A DNA stretch of 64,000 bases from Tilletiaria anomala UBC 951 (Eukaryota > Basidiomycota > Exobasidiomycetes > Georgefischeriales > Tilletiariaceae): NCBI RefSeq assembly GCF_000711695.1, contig NW_013546974.1, positions 55,284-119,283 on the forward strand, read 5' to 3'. The notes beneath the pieces were generated by a model that ran no database searches, was not told the origin of the DNA, and saw nothing but the letters and a program-made list of their open reading frames with translations. Position 1 is the stretch's first letter; every line of letters starts with the position of its first letter. The position numbers were made by a program, and so were the translations under genes. Shown here piece after piece: positions 1-9,973 of the stretch.

Positions 1-451
1 ACCAACACGTCGGCATTCGCCACGCTGGCAGGCACGATCAAACACGGTGAGTAGTTTCAATGCGCAAATCGCGTTGCTCCAGAAACCCTCTTCGCATGTC
101 GGAATGCTAATAATTTTGCGTAAATGTGCCTGTCGCTGCGTAGTCTTTCCCGGCGAAAATGGCAGAGAGCGGCTGGTGACCCCCGTCATCATGACGGGCA
201 ACACTGACAGCCGCCATCTGCTGAAACTGACGCGCAATATTGTGGGTGCAGTCACCCTTCTTCATTGTTCCTCTTGACGATATTGACCATGTATTTTGCA
301 CTGACTGCGGGTGCGACTCTTGCAGTGGAAGTTCAATCCGAACACCTACTCGAGCAAGTCCGCGAAGCACACGGTTAACGAGAACATGGGGATTCGCAGC
401 CACGCAGAGACCGCCAGGTTCATTCATGCTCTGCTGCGCAACTTCGACTGA
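1..451 (+). CDS. Carboxypeptidase S-like M20 metallopeptidase, 3' end (partial)
   Basis: Only the C-terminal part is in the window. Exon ends lie at 46, 144-241 and 326-451, with introns 47-143 (GTGAGT...TAG) and 242-325 (GTGGGT...GCAG). The frame is open from base 1 and the phases agree (46+98+126 bases). The spliced protein contains VTPVIMTGNTDSRHLL and then KHTVNENMGIRSHAE, ending HALLRNFD. A TP-x-MTGNTD-R segment followed by HTVNE-x-x-I is the C-terminal signature of vacuolar carboxypeptidase S (yeast Cps1) and related M20 enzymes. In that family the His of HTVNE is a zinc ligand. Known members are zinc exopeptidases that release C-terminal amino acids, in yeast in the vacuole; targeting cannot be judged here because the N-terminus is outside the window. 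It converges on the disordered gene ending at 773. Confidence 0.8.
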
Positions 452-772
452 TCTACATTCCACAATCCAAGTGCCCCTCTTTTGCGCAAATGGCATGCAG
501 CTGTAACTGTTCATCACTACGAATCGCATCTCACACGACAGCCCCAGCCTAAACAATTCGAATTATACCAGGGTATGTGGTGTAGGCGACAATACAATAC
601 ATTCCGGAAGCCGAGTTCAAGGCTGGGAACAGGTTGCCACATGAGATAATTCCTCTGGCACCAGAGTAATGAACAGTATGAGATGCCGAAGAAGCCAAAA
701 AGAAGCGTGTAGAACGATGCTCTGGAGATAGAGGGATGTACACCGGACATGCCGACTAGCAAGGTAGGCTGA
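452..772. other. Convergent 3' intergenic interval
   Basis: This 321-base interval separates the stop of the M20 peptidase (plus strand) from the stop of the large disordered protein (minus strand). It should hold the two 3' UTRs. I see no other gene in it. Confidence 0.5.
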
Positions 773-3700
773 CTAGGTGCTTCGCACCGGTGCAGTGTTG
801 GGCTGTCGTGGGAAGACGAACTGATCGAGCTTCTGTTGGTCGGGGTTCCGCCTGCGTGGCGGCATTTTCGAAGTGGATGGCTTCGCTGCCGGCTGCTGTT
901 GCGGCTGCTTGGCAGCCGTGAGAGGTTTCCCAATGTTGGCATCAGAGGAAGAATAGAGCACTGTGGGCGCCCCAGAGCTGCTCTGATGCGGTGAAGGGGT
1001 TTCCTCGACGATCGGCTGGTCTTTGTTGCGTGGCTTTTGGCTGCTGACAGCACCAGGTCGAGGCTCGCGAGGTCGAGGAGGCGAGTCTGGCGCAGTGACT
1101 GTCATCGCGAAGACCGGCCCAGCTAAGTTTGCCATCTCATGCGCCGTTTCAGCATCCAGCTTTTCCTGCTCTGGACCTCCTGCAGTCTCCGTCTCACTAC
1201 CCTCTCCTTCTTGGGCCGCCTTGTCTTCGACCCACGCGGGATCCTCGGCATCTTTCTGTGACGCTTCCGGAGCGGCAGGCGTCCCGTTGGGCAGGCTTTC
1301 GCGAGCTTTCACCGACTCTGGTCGCTGCTTGTTCTGCAAGGACCCAGCGCGCCTGATGGAGTTGCGCTGTTTGCGCAAGCGCTCTTCCTCTGCATCCATC
1401 TTGGCGAGCGCGCGTTTGACGCTGCTCTGCCGTTGCACAGGCTTGACAGCGTTCTCGACGGGAACGATCGGGCCAAGTGGAGCGACAGGCTCATCGTCGT
1501 CATCGTTATCACCTGGCACTGCGGAAGGCGTTGGGATACGGTCCCAAGCTGACCACGACAAGCCAGGCGTGGCCGGGCGGAAGTCTATCTGCGGCGGCGG
1601 AGTTCCCTCTTCCGCGGCCGGCGTTTGGGTAGCACCGAAGTTGGGGGCAACAGCAGCGTGTGGCGTGGCGGATCCAGAGGAGCTCGCATTGTCTTGCGCT
1701 CGCTTGACGGCGCTGGGCCGCCTCGTGAGAGCCGACGTGCCAGAATTGACACCAGATGCTTTCGGTCTCCGAGCACGGAACAACGAGAAAGACCGAGCTG
1801 GCTTCTTGGCGGGCTTGCCGTCGACGACGCCAGATGCCTCTAAAGAAGCTGGGGCAGGCAGAGGTGGCGATATGGCTTTGGGCACTGTCGACACGCTGCT
1901 GACTGAAGAAGCAGTTAAGGAGACGTCATCGACGTCAGACGTACCGAGCGGACTGCTGCCCTTTTTGCCCGCCTTCTTGGCCCTCTTCCTGCAGCGCTTC
2001 TCCTCTTCGAGTCGCTGCTTCTCAGCCGCTTTGGCGGCCTTTGCGTCGTGCGCCCTGACCATCTTGTCGATCTTCTCGAGCTCCTTGACAAGCGCCTGCT
2101 CCGCTTTGAGCTTCGCCTTGGCCTCCTTTTTGACCGCCTTGCGCAGCTGCGGCGAGGCCAATGAAGACGCAGAAGAGGAGACGCTCGTGAAGCTCTGCGC
2201 GACAGGCGACGATGGGCTGTCGAGCGTGTCAGATGCGCGCCTGAGCGGCACGACGTTGATGCGGGGCAGCTCGGCGGGGGGCAGCGGCATGCCACTGATG
2301 GAGATCGTTGCGACGCCCGTGCTGCTCGAGCTGCTCCCGGAGTGGATCGACGCGGACCTCGATCGCGGCGGAGCAGCGTCGGCTTCGCGATCGCTGCCGA
2401 TGGTCGAGGAAGAGTTCGATGGTACCATGGCACCCACAGTCGGTCGCGGAGAAGCTTGCGTCGGCGTCACTGCCCCTGCAACATTACTGCTGCCGGCCCC
2501 ACTCGATTCAACCAAGTTCTTGTGGCTGACCTGCTCCTTGCCACATCCAAGCCCTCCCTGTTCCTTCCTCGTCTTCTGATCCTTCTTACCGAGTCCAAAG
2601 ATGTCAAGGGCACTCTTGCGGTTTTTCTTGGACCCACTGCCAACCACGGACGCGCCGCCGCCGCCACTACCACTGCTGCCGATCGAGTTTCTCGGGCTCG
2701 TGAGCACCTTCGAGGCCCGCGAAAGGCTCAACGAAGCGACCGAGCGGCCGAGAGAGCTGGGCGATGAGTCGCTGGTTACCATGCCAGAAACAGAAGCAGA
2801 AGAGGCGGAAGTTGCAATCGCTTCCGGTGGCGCAGAGGCGCTGCCGTTCGGCGAGGGCAAAATCTGCTGCGCATCGACGGATGGCCTGTGCGCAGCATGG
2901 GCCGCTGGGTCCGATGGATCGAACGAGATGAGCGGCCTCTGCGGCGCCGATTGCCGCTGCTGCTTGGAGCGTGCGCTCTTGCCAGCTCCGCCAAAGAAGC
3001 CTTTACCCTTCTTGCCACTCTGTGCGGATGCTGCTGCTGTGGCAGAAGCAGCGGGGACAGGAGACATGGCCCGGTCCATTGAGCTGCTGTCCCTCCCTCC
3101 GGTGTAGTCCTCTGTGTCCTCAACAGTTTCGGTGTCGGTGTCATCATAATCATCTTCATCTTCAACATCATAATCATCATAATCGTCGTGACGATCGCCA
3201 TCGTTGGCTGCAACCGAGTTCGATGAGCCGTGTCCGTGTCCGTTGACGAGACACGAACCGGGCAGCGAGGACCGCGCGCGCGCCTGCTCGAGCGAGGACT
3301 TGGGGCCGTTAAGCGCCGCGGCAGCGCTTTTGAGCAGGCTCCGCTTCTTGCCTAACTGGTCCGCGATCCCTCCGGCGCTGCGGCGTGGGGGTATGGCGCT
3401 GCGGCGGTTGGCGGGGGGGACCTTGTGCTCCCAGCGTGTGCCGCTGGGCCCGTCGCTGCCGCCATCGTCGTCTTCGGCAGGCGTGACAGTGACGTCCGGG
3501 ATGGAGAAGTGGCTGCGGTCGCGGCGGTGCTGCGCGTGCTGGCGCGCGCGCTCAAGCTGTGACAGGTGCAGCGGCACCGACGCCTGCGACGAGAAGGCAC
3601 CCGAAAGCGACAGCGACAGCCGCTGCGGGTCGCCAGGCAGCGTCGCGAGGCTGCTGCCTGCTGCAGCCGCGCCTGTACCTATAGCGGCGGCTGAGGAAAA

Positions 3701-4654
3701 TTCAGAGTCAACAACGCCATCAAAGGCGTCATAGCCTGTCATGACTTTCACATTGGCTGCGTCGTGGAAGGCACCTGCGAACTCGTCATCTTCATCCTCA
3801 TCCACACTGCTCTCGTCCCCGCTGATGGACGCCTCGTCGTGATCAAGCGCGGTGCGGCGGTGGAGAGGCACGTTGTCGTCGCTGTCACTGTCGCTTGCGT
3901 CGCTGTCGTTATCGTTATCACTGTCGTCGTCGTGCTGCCGCTGCTCCGCAATGCTATGCAGTGCGGCAGACGCAACGAGCGGCCCGCCGGACGCGTCCAC
4001 GAGGTCGAGGGCTGAGTCACCGGCGGCGGCGTCATGCACGCCATCGAGCACGGCGGTCGAAGGGGGAGCGCTGCGTGCGCCCTGGCCCTCACCCTCACTT
4101 TGGCTCTGCTGGGAGCTGCTGCTGGACATCGTGCCCGCGTGCGTGCCTGTGGCACGCGAGCGCAGTGCAAGGATGGAACCTTCGACGGGCGCTGGGCAAT
4201 GCAGCGAGCAGTCGCTGGCGCGCGCAGTGGTTGCGCTGCTGTCGTGTGACGCGTAGCCTCCGTGGCCGTCGAGGCTGCTGCTCGTGCTGCTGCCGTCGCT
4301 CTGGCTGCTCGTACTGATACTCGTTGGGGGAGCTGCAGGTACGCACGCACATGGGTGGGCGTGTGAATAGGTAAGCAGAGTCAGCTCGCGCTCACACTGG
4401 CTGCCACATGTGCTCTGTTGTCGTGTCCCACTCACGCCGTTGCTGCTGCTGCTGCTCGACGACAGGAGCCAAAACGCGCGGCCTGACGCCCGCGTCTGCG
4501 CCCTTTTCTGCTGGCTGGTTCGCCTTGGCGTCCGCCGACAATGCTGCCCTCGCCCTCGGCTTTGCCTTCGCCTTCTCCTTCGCTTTAACTTCCGCCCTGC
4601 CCGTGGGCTGGACGCGGGTTCCCGTCGTCGCGCCGAAGCGCAGCGTCCTTGCAC
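773..4654 (-). CDS. Large disordered Ser/Ala-rich protein of unknown function
   Basis: This is a long reading frame of about 1290 codons, interrupted by one likely in-phase intron at 4333-4395 (GTGAGC...CTGCAG, 63 bases, branch-like CTGAC). I do not recognise a family. Nearly all of it looks disordered: Ser-, Ala- and Pro-rich stretches, acidic runs (DDDSDNDNDSDASDSDSDD and similar) and basic patches. One highly charged Lys/Glu/Ala segment, around the residues reading KKEAKAKLKAEQALVKELEK, should form a coiled coil. The C-terminus contains a short recognisable block, RRRNPDQQKLDQFVFPRQP. The 5' end is unsure: the first 80 or so residues are Arg-rich and low in sense, and an overlapping frame starting at 4712 reads more naturally, so the true start may lie elsewhere. 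A scaffold or cytoskeletal regulator is possible, but nothing in the sequence proves it. Confidence 0.65.
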   Translation of the reverse strand: MQGRCASARRREPASSPRAGRKLKRRRRRRQSRGRGQHCRRTPRRTSQQKRAQTRASGRAFWLLSSSSSSSNGVSGTRQQSTCGSQCERELTLLTYSHAHPCACVPAAPPTSISTSSQSDGSSTSSSLDGHGGYASHDSSATTARASDCSLHCPAPVEGSILALRSRATGTHAGTMSSSSSQQSQSEGEGQGARSAPPSTAVLDGVHDAAAGDSALDLVDASGGPLVASAALHSIAEQRQHDDDSDNDNDSDASDSDSDDNVPLHRRTALDHDEASISGDESSVDEDEDDEFAGAFHDAANVKVMTGYDAFDGVVDSEFSSAAAIGTGAAAAGSSLATLPGDPQRLSLSLSGAFSSQASVPLHLSQLERARQHAQHRRDRSHFSIPDVTVTPAEDDDGGSDGPSGTRWEHKVPPANRRSAIPPRRSAGGIADQLGKKRSLLKSAAAALNGPKSSLEQARARSSLPGSCLVNGHGHGSSNSVAANDGDRHDDYDDYDVEDEDDYDDTDTETVEDTEDYTGGRDSSSMDRAMSPVPAASATAAASAQSGKKGKGFFGGAGKSARSKQQRQSAPQRPLISFDPSDPAAHAAHRPSVDAQQILPSPNGSASAPPEAIATSASSASVSGMVTSDSSPSSLGRSVASLSLSRASKVLTSPRNSIGSSGSGGGGASVVGSGSKKNRKSALDIFGLGKKDQKTRKEQGGLGCGKEQVSHKNLVESSGAGSSNVAGAVTPTQASPRPTVGAMVPSNSSSTIGSDREADAAPPRSRSASIHSGSSSSSTGVATISISGMPLPPAELPRINVVPLRRASDTLDSPSSPVAQSFTSVSSSASSLASPQLRKAVKKEAKAKLKAEQALVKELEKIDKMVRAHDAKAAKAAEKQRLEEEKRCRKRAKKAGKKGSSPLGTSDVDDVSLTASSVSSVSTVPKAISPPLPAPASLEASGVVDGKPAKKPARSFSLFRARRPKASGVNSGTSALTRRPSAVKRAQDNASSSGSATPHAAVAPNFGATQTPAAEEGTPPPQIDFRPATPGLSWSAWDRIPTPSAVPGDNDDDDEPVAPLGPIVPVENAVKPVQRQSSVKRALAKMDAEEERLRKQRNSIRRAGSLQNKQRPESVKARESLPNGTPAAPEASQKDAEDPAWVEDKAAQEGEGSETETAGGPEQEKLDAETAHEMANLAGPVFAMTVTAPDSPPRPREPRPGAVSSQKPRNKDQPIVEETPSPHQSSSGAPTVLYSSSDANIGKPLTAAKQPQQQPAAKPSTSKMPPRRRNPDQQKLDQFVFPRQPNTAPVRST

Positions 4655-6771
4655 GCGCGCTGCTGCTGCTGGGTGGAGAGCGATGCGAGCGGCGAGTTCC
4701 AGCGCGCTGCAAGCGGTGTCGAGCGCTTCGAATGGGGCGAAGGCGGAGGGAGAGGCGAGGCGCTCAAAGATGCTGGCGTCAGGATTGACCCGTGACGAAA
4801 AGAGTCGCTGTGATGGCCGTGCAGGGCTCGCTTCGAATGATGCTGTGCTGTAGCTGTCGAGGTATACCGTCCGAAGCTCGTAGATAAAAAAGGATCATGG
4901 TCTGCGCGTTCGCCGCGATAGACGATGGGCATGTAGCACTCTGGAGCTCACGACAGGTGGTTGATCTGCACTTGGACTCTGCACGATGGAGCTTTTCTGC
5001 TGATGATGGTAGGCGATGCAAAGGGAGGAAACGATGAAGAAGAGGTCAGATGGCTTGATTTGGAAGCACCGATGAATGAGGGACCTGTAGCATGCAGGAT
5101 GATGATGCTTTCCCTTCTTTTCTTGGCAGCAGCAGTAGCTGTTTCCTGGGCAAAGGTATGACTCTGGGCGCCGACTCACACCAGCGCTGTCTACAGTCGA
5201 TTACCCGTCCGGGTGCTGGTCCTGCTCCTGCATATATCGCTGAGCGGCGAAGAGAGGAGACAGGTAGACAGGGAGATGCGCAAAAGAAGGGCCGAAAAGA
5301 TTTCGGGCTCTCGCTTGCAGCGCCAGCTTTCTGCTGTTTCTTGAGGGGCGTTACTTTGTTGCAGTGCTCGGGTCGAGGGCAAGACAGCACGCGACCTGCG
5401 CCAGGCTGAGAAGCTCGATCTGTATGTCTGTGCGGCCAGCGACGGCTGCAGACAGCGGCGAGCGGGCAACCGTTCGATCGATCGGTTCTTGACTCGACGT
5501 GCTTCCTTGCTTGCTGTACCCTGCCGTATGGCGGAGAAGAGAAGGCGAAGGATGATGATGGTGACAGGGATGGGCGCGTCGGCCGGGGTTTGGGGGCTTG
5601 CCAACGCTGTTTGACGTTGTTGGTGTCTCTGTCTCTCAGTGTGTGTGTGTGTGTGTAGTGCGCTGTGGTGCTCGCGCCAAACAGATAGTCACGTGGGTTT
5701 GCGAGAAAATGCTGCAGTGCCAGTCAGCCACCCAGACAGCGAAGGCCTTCTCTGCTAGGTAACAGCAAAAAGAAGAGCGCGCTGCTTCAGCCCTCCAGCA
5801 CTGCACGGCACTAGCACTAGCTCCAGCACGCTTGCATCTGCATACCTCTCCTGCAAGCCCCCCAAGCCCCCAGGCGCTCAGCGCCCAGGGCCTAGCCAGA
5901 GAGGAGCGAGGAGCGAGGACAGAGGACTTGGCCTCTACAAGGTTAGGGCACTTGATCAGACTGCACACTGCGCCTTGACACTCTCGGGCCTCGGAACTGA
6001 GTCTCAAACAGGGGAGTCCCATTTGCTACGCTGTTCCGGACTCTGTCCTTCCGCTCCTCGTTGGACGCTACCCCAATGAGGACGACGGCCCGCACAGGAA
6101 AGGCGTCTGCCCTCTGTTGTAGTAGGGTTATGTGTTTGAACGACAGCTGGGACAACGACACGCACTCATGCGTGGCCAAAACGGGAGCCAGATCCATCTT
6201 TGCTCGCCCGTCTCATGTCGGCGGCCCATAAAAGGCCAGAGAGCGCGCTGCATCAGCAACGCTGTCTGCCTTGAACCCTTGGACTTTTCGTCTTTGGCCA
6301 CGCCACGCTATGCTAGCCTCGTGAACTGGGTCTCTCACCGCCCGGAAATAACGCTGCGCATTGTGCCTAGCGCGCAGTGCTTCGCGCAAACGCTAGTGCC
6401 GGCGGCCTCACCCGCCGCACCTTGTCCGCTCCACGACGGGGCAGCGACGTCTCCGCATCCTCCGCTTAAAAGTGCTCGAAGACGACGACTCGCAGTCGTG
6501 CGCGAGAGAAGACATCGCGCCGTCCCCCCGCCGGGCTCATTCCCGCGCTCTGCACATCTCCCACAGTGTGTCCCATGGCGGGCTTCGCGCCCCGCGCTCA
6601 AGGTTGAGCAGCACGCGCACAGGGTCTTCCGTGGCCGAAACACTGGCGCTGGCGCTCGGATTGGCTGCGTAGCCTCGCTCTCGTTTCCTACACATGTATC
6701 AAGCAGAACGATGCAAGCGGATCCCATCTGTATGTTACAAGCGCTTTCCCCCGCGAATATCTGCATTCCGA
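4655..6771. other. Intergenic region with GT microsatellite and an E-box
   Basis: This 2.1-kb interval lies upstream of the disordered-protein gene and downstream of rad9. It contains a (GT)n run at about 5639-5656 and a CACGTG hexamer at 5690-5695. Several short reading frames cross it, but none has homology or consistent codon use that I can see. It presumably holds the promoter and long 5' leader of the minus-strand gene ending at 773. Confidence 0.5.
5639..5656. repeat. (GT)n microsatellite
   Basis: A pure GT dinucleotide tract of about nine units sits in the intergenic region between rad9 and the large disordered-protein gene. It is probably variable in length between strains. Confidence 0.8.
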
Positions 6772-9360
6772 TCAGAATAAGGCTTCGTACTGTATGTGTG
6801 TGAGACGCACGCAATTCAGCATACTTCGTCGGGCATGCATGTGCCATGCTCAAGTGGACAGAGACTCACCTTTTCTATCTGCGTCGCTTGCATCGCTTCG
6901 TCATCCTCCTCATCCTCGTCGTCACTTTCCATTTCGCTGTCAGCCAGAAGCGTGCTCCCCTGCAGCAGCGGCAGCGATCGTGTAGGCCGTGCGGAGTCCT
7001 CCGGCAATGTCTCGTCCAGCGGCTCATCCCCCAGGCTTTCATCGCCACCCGCTTCCTCAGCGTGCGATGATGCTTCACTCTTCGGCGCACCGATCGTCAC
7101 GATGGCTTGGTCCATCATTGCTGCGGAAGACCGAGGAGGCGTAGCACCTTCCATGTCGAGCTGCACGCCGAGTAGCTCGTTGCTTGCGTCAATCGGCAGC
7201 GGCTCGAATTCATCCAGATCCGCATGTGTCACATCCTTGGCGTTAGGCGCCTTCCCCGGAGAGCCCGCTTGTTCATGTAGTACTACCGCATTTGCGCTCG
7301 GGCTCATATTCCCGCCTGCATGTGCGCTACTGGCTGCTGGCGTTGCTTTTGGTCGAGGTCGCAGTCGCAGGCTGGAAGCCGAAGCAGCTGCGGCCATCGA
7401 GCCTTCCGCAAGCGTCTGTGCGATCGCTGCCAGCTCCCGCTGCTCCTCTTCCATTCTGCGTCGGCGCTCCTCTCCACCCTCCTCCTCGCCTTCCTCACGT
7501 TGCGCCCTTTCTGCAACGCCTGCTACTGCCTTTCTTCCAGCCACAGAGTGAAGGTACAGCTGTGACAGGAGCTGCGAACCAGGCTCTTTCTGCGGCTGCT
7601 GCGTTTGCGTAGCTCTCTCATAAGCCTCGAGTGCGTCAAGACCCGCTTTGTCCGCCTCCAAGTCATTCGCATCCGCTTCATCATCGAAGGGTATGCCCTC
7701 TGTCGCCATGGGCGCTGTGGTAGCTTGCGAGCCACCGCGGAAGAGCGGCGGTGCGTCGTGCTCTTCACTCATCCGGCGGGCATTGTCATTCTGCATCTGC
7801 GTAGACTCCATCGGCGTGCCCTGTTGAATATTCCCCACTCCTCGTGAACTCGAGAGACTAAGATGCTGCGAGGCCTGGCTTTCAAGCACCGTGCGCAGCG
7901 AGCCGCTGTCGAGCTTCGAGCCCCTCACTGAAGACGCATGAGCTCGCGCAGCACCATTGTCGTTCGCGGGCATCCACTGGCTTGTTGCTGCCCTACTCGG
8001 CACTGTGAACTGGCTTCTTCCACGACTGAGCACTTGGCCATCGCCGCAATTCGCGTTCGTCGCGGCGTTGTTGTCGGCGGGGGCAGCGGCTGCGCGAGCT
8101 CGTGTGGTGTTGGGATTCTGGCGTACCTCCTCTCCTGCTCGCGCTTGCGCAGTGCTTTGGTCGGCTGACTCGGTCACATCGTTGGTAGAGGTGGCGAGGA
8201 CGGTCACAACGCGCGCCCCTTCGGATGTTCGCAGTTCGACAAAGAGCGGCTCCCCTCCCTCGCTGAAGCGCAGGTCGACCGGGACGCTGAGCGTTTCGGC
8301 AAGTGCTAGCGCAGCCTGCACCAAAACCGCTCAATCATGAGTCAGGCGTTTCGCACAGTGAACGGAAGCAGTTTGGCTCACCCTAAATTCCTTCAATGCA
8401 AAGGTCAGCAGCTCTTCTCTCTCGACGTCAAAAATGTCAAGATCGTCTATGGCTACCTTGAGACTTGTCTGAATGCCCCTCTTGCATTCCTCCTTGAGGG
8501 TGGGAAGGTCCTCATGTTTAGCTTTGAGCAAGCAGACATCATCGTAGCACCACAAGGTCACCTCGCCGAATCGCGTTGAAGTCGAAGCACTTAGAAATTG
8601 ATCGAGCCATGCCTTTGACGTCTGAGGTGAAAGCCGGATCAGGTGGGGTCCCACAGTTCCCATAGGTACCAGCCCACGCCTTGCTTCATATGTTAGTGAA
8701 TGTCGAATATTCAAATCTGCATGCGTAATGAGTAAGAGCATACAGTCAGCCGTCCAGCGTCCACGGTGACGTATGCTGAATGTATTTAACTGATGCGCAC
8801 TGGTGTCATAATTCAGGCTAATCTCGATGCGGTTCTCGCGATCATCTTCTTTAATGTTCAGCTCGCATTCAATCAGCTGCTTGCTACTAGCTTTACTCCT
8901 GAAACAAGATTGGAATGTCTGCAGGAGAACAAATGTTAGAACTAGACACCAAGAGCCTACTTTGACGTTGGCGGCACTTAGACCTACCCTCGCGGCCATC
9001 TGCGCGTCAATCACTTTCGCCTTTGCGTCCTCGTCTGGTTCTATGAAGAAGCGGCCGAAGAAGCGCTCCTCTAGAAACACCTGACACAGGGCGGATCCGG
9101 AGGAGTTGATTACGGTGAAGCGGACCTGGTGGAAGAGCCTGGGTCAACGCTTGCCTCATTTGAGCGCTTGAATGGGAGCCTTGAGCGTCCCACCCACAAA
9201 AGGTGCCGTATTCGTGCTTGTCTCTCCAGGGTTGGCGTGCAGGGAGAGCACATCGCCGAAGCGATTGAGACAGTTGATCGCATGATTCAGAACTGCCCAC
9301 ACCAAAAGACGGCATTTATCCGCGTCAGCAGGAGTGAATACCGAACGTTAAATGGCACAT
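6772..9360 (-). CDS. rad9: Rad9-like subunit of the 9-1-1 DNA damage checkpoint clamp
   Basis: Seven exons give 743 residues: 9360-9342, 9292-9198, 9125-8961, 8918-8765, 8716-8382, 8315-6870 and 6789-6772. All phases sum to an intact frame. The PCNA-like core is recognisable: an N-terminal AINCLNRFGD helix, INSSGSALCQVFLEERFF (the 'LNSSRSA...FF' block), RHHLNIRHSLTYE after splicing, DVEREELLTFALKEFR, and then LAETLSVPVDLRFSEGGEP. Rad9 joins Rad1 and Hus1 in a ring loaded at damaged DNA in the nucleus to activate checkpoint kinase signalling. The long C-terminal tail (about 430 residues) is Ser/Glu/Asp-rich, as expected for the phosphorylated Rad9 tail, and ends EKYEALF from an 18-base last exon. 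The first exon is only 19 bases, followed by a 49-base intron (9293-9341). That 5' structure is the least certain part. Confidence 0.88.
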
Positions 9361-9973
9361 TCTTGTACATCCAAAGACTGACATTTGAGCCCAGAATTGG
9401 GAAAGGCCGAATTCATGCTGCGTCGATGCGGGGGAACCTGCACATGGACTCGATGTGCTCGAGTCCCGGGTGATGTGAGTGCGTGCGCACCTTCCGGGCG
9501 TCAGATCTTATAGGGTCTGTACCTGAAGGGCAGCAATGGATGTCAAAACCCAGCATGAGAAAGCATCATGCCGCTGGAAGAGCGAGATGTGAGATCGATG
9601 AGACTCCATCAGCGGTATAGAAGCAAGTGTCACCCTGGTCATGGACTCATGCTACATACATACCAAACGAAAACTGAAGAGAGCAACACAATCAACACAT
9701 GCGCAAGCGCGGTCGCTTATTATGAGTCTAGTTCTTTTTATAGTTCCACACTTCCAGAACCATTGTGATGGTGACAGGATGCGCGCCTAGTCTCACCTCT
9801 CGCAGCTGGCAACTTTTGATCCCCTCGAGATGAGCTTGCTCAGCGAAGCGTAAGCAGCAGAGAGTAAGACCGCGACATCTGGCTTGCGGCAAAAGCAGCT
9901 GTTCACATTGAAGGAAGCGAGAGTCCAAAGGCGTCGGTAAAGGCGATCCCGTCCTAATAGAAAGCGAGCAAAC
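9361..9973. other. Divergent promoter interval
   Basis: These 613 bases separate the starts of rad9 (minus) and the coiled-coil protein gene (plus) and must contain both promoters. I see no additional gene and no clear TATA box. Confidence 0.5.

Noticed and set aside
1023-2579. 518-codon plus-strand frame
   Set aside because: It lies wholly antisense to the large disordered-protein frame. Its open length follows from the GC-rich codon bias of the minus gene, and it shows no domain.
9293-9360. A true frameshift at the start of rad9
   Set aside because: A standard small intron (9293-9341) restores a start and a full frame, so a mutation is not required.
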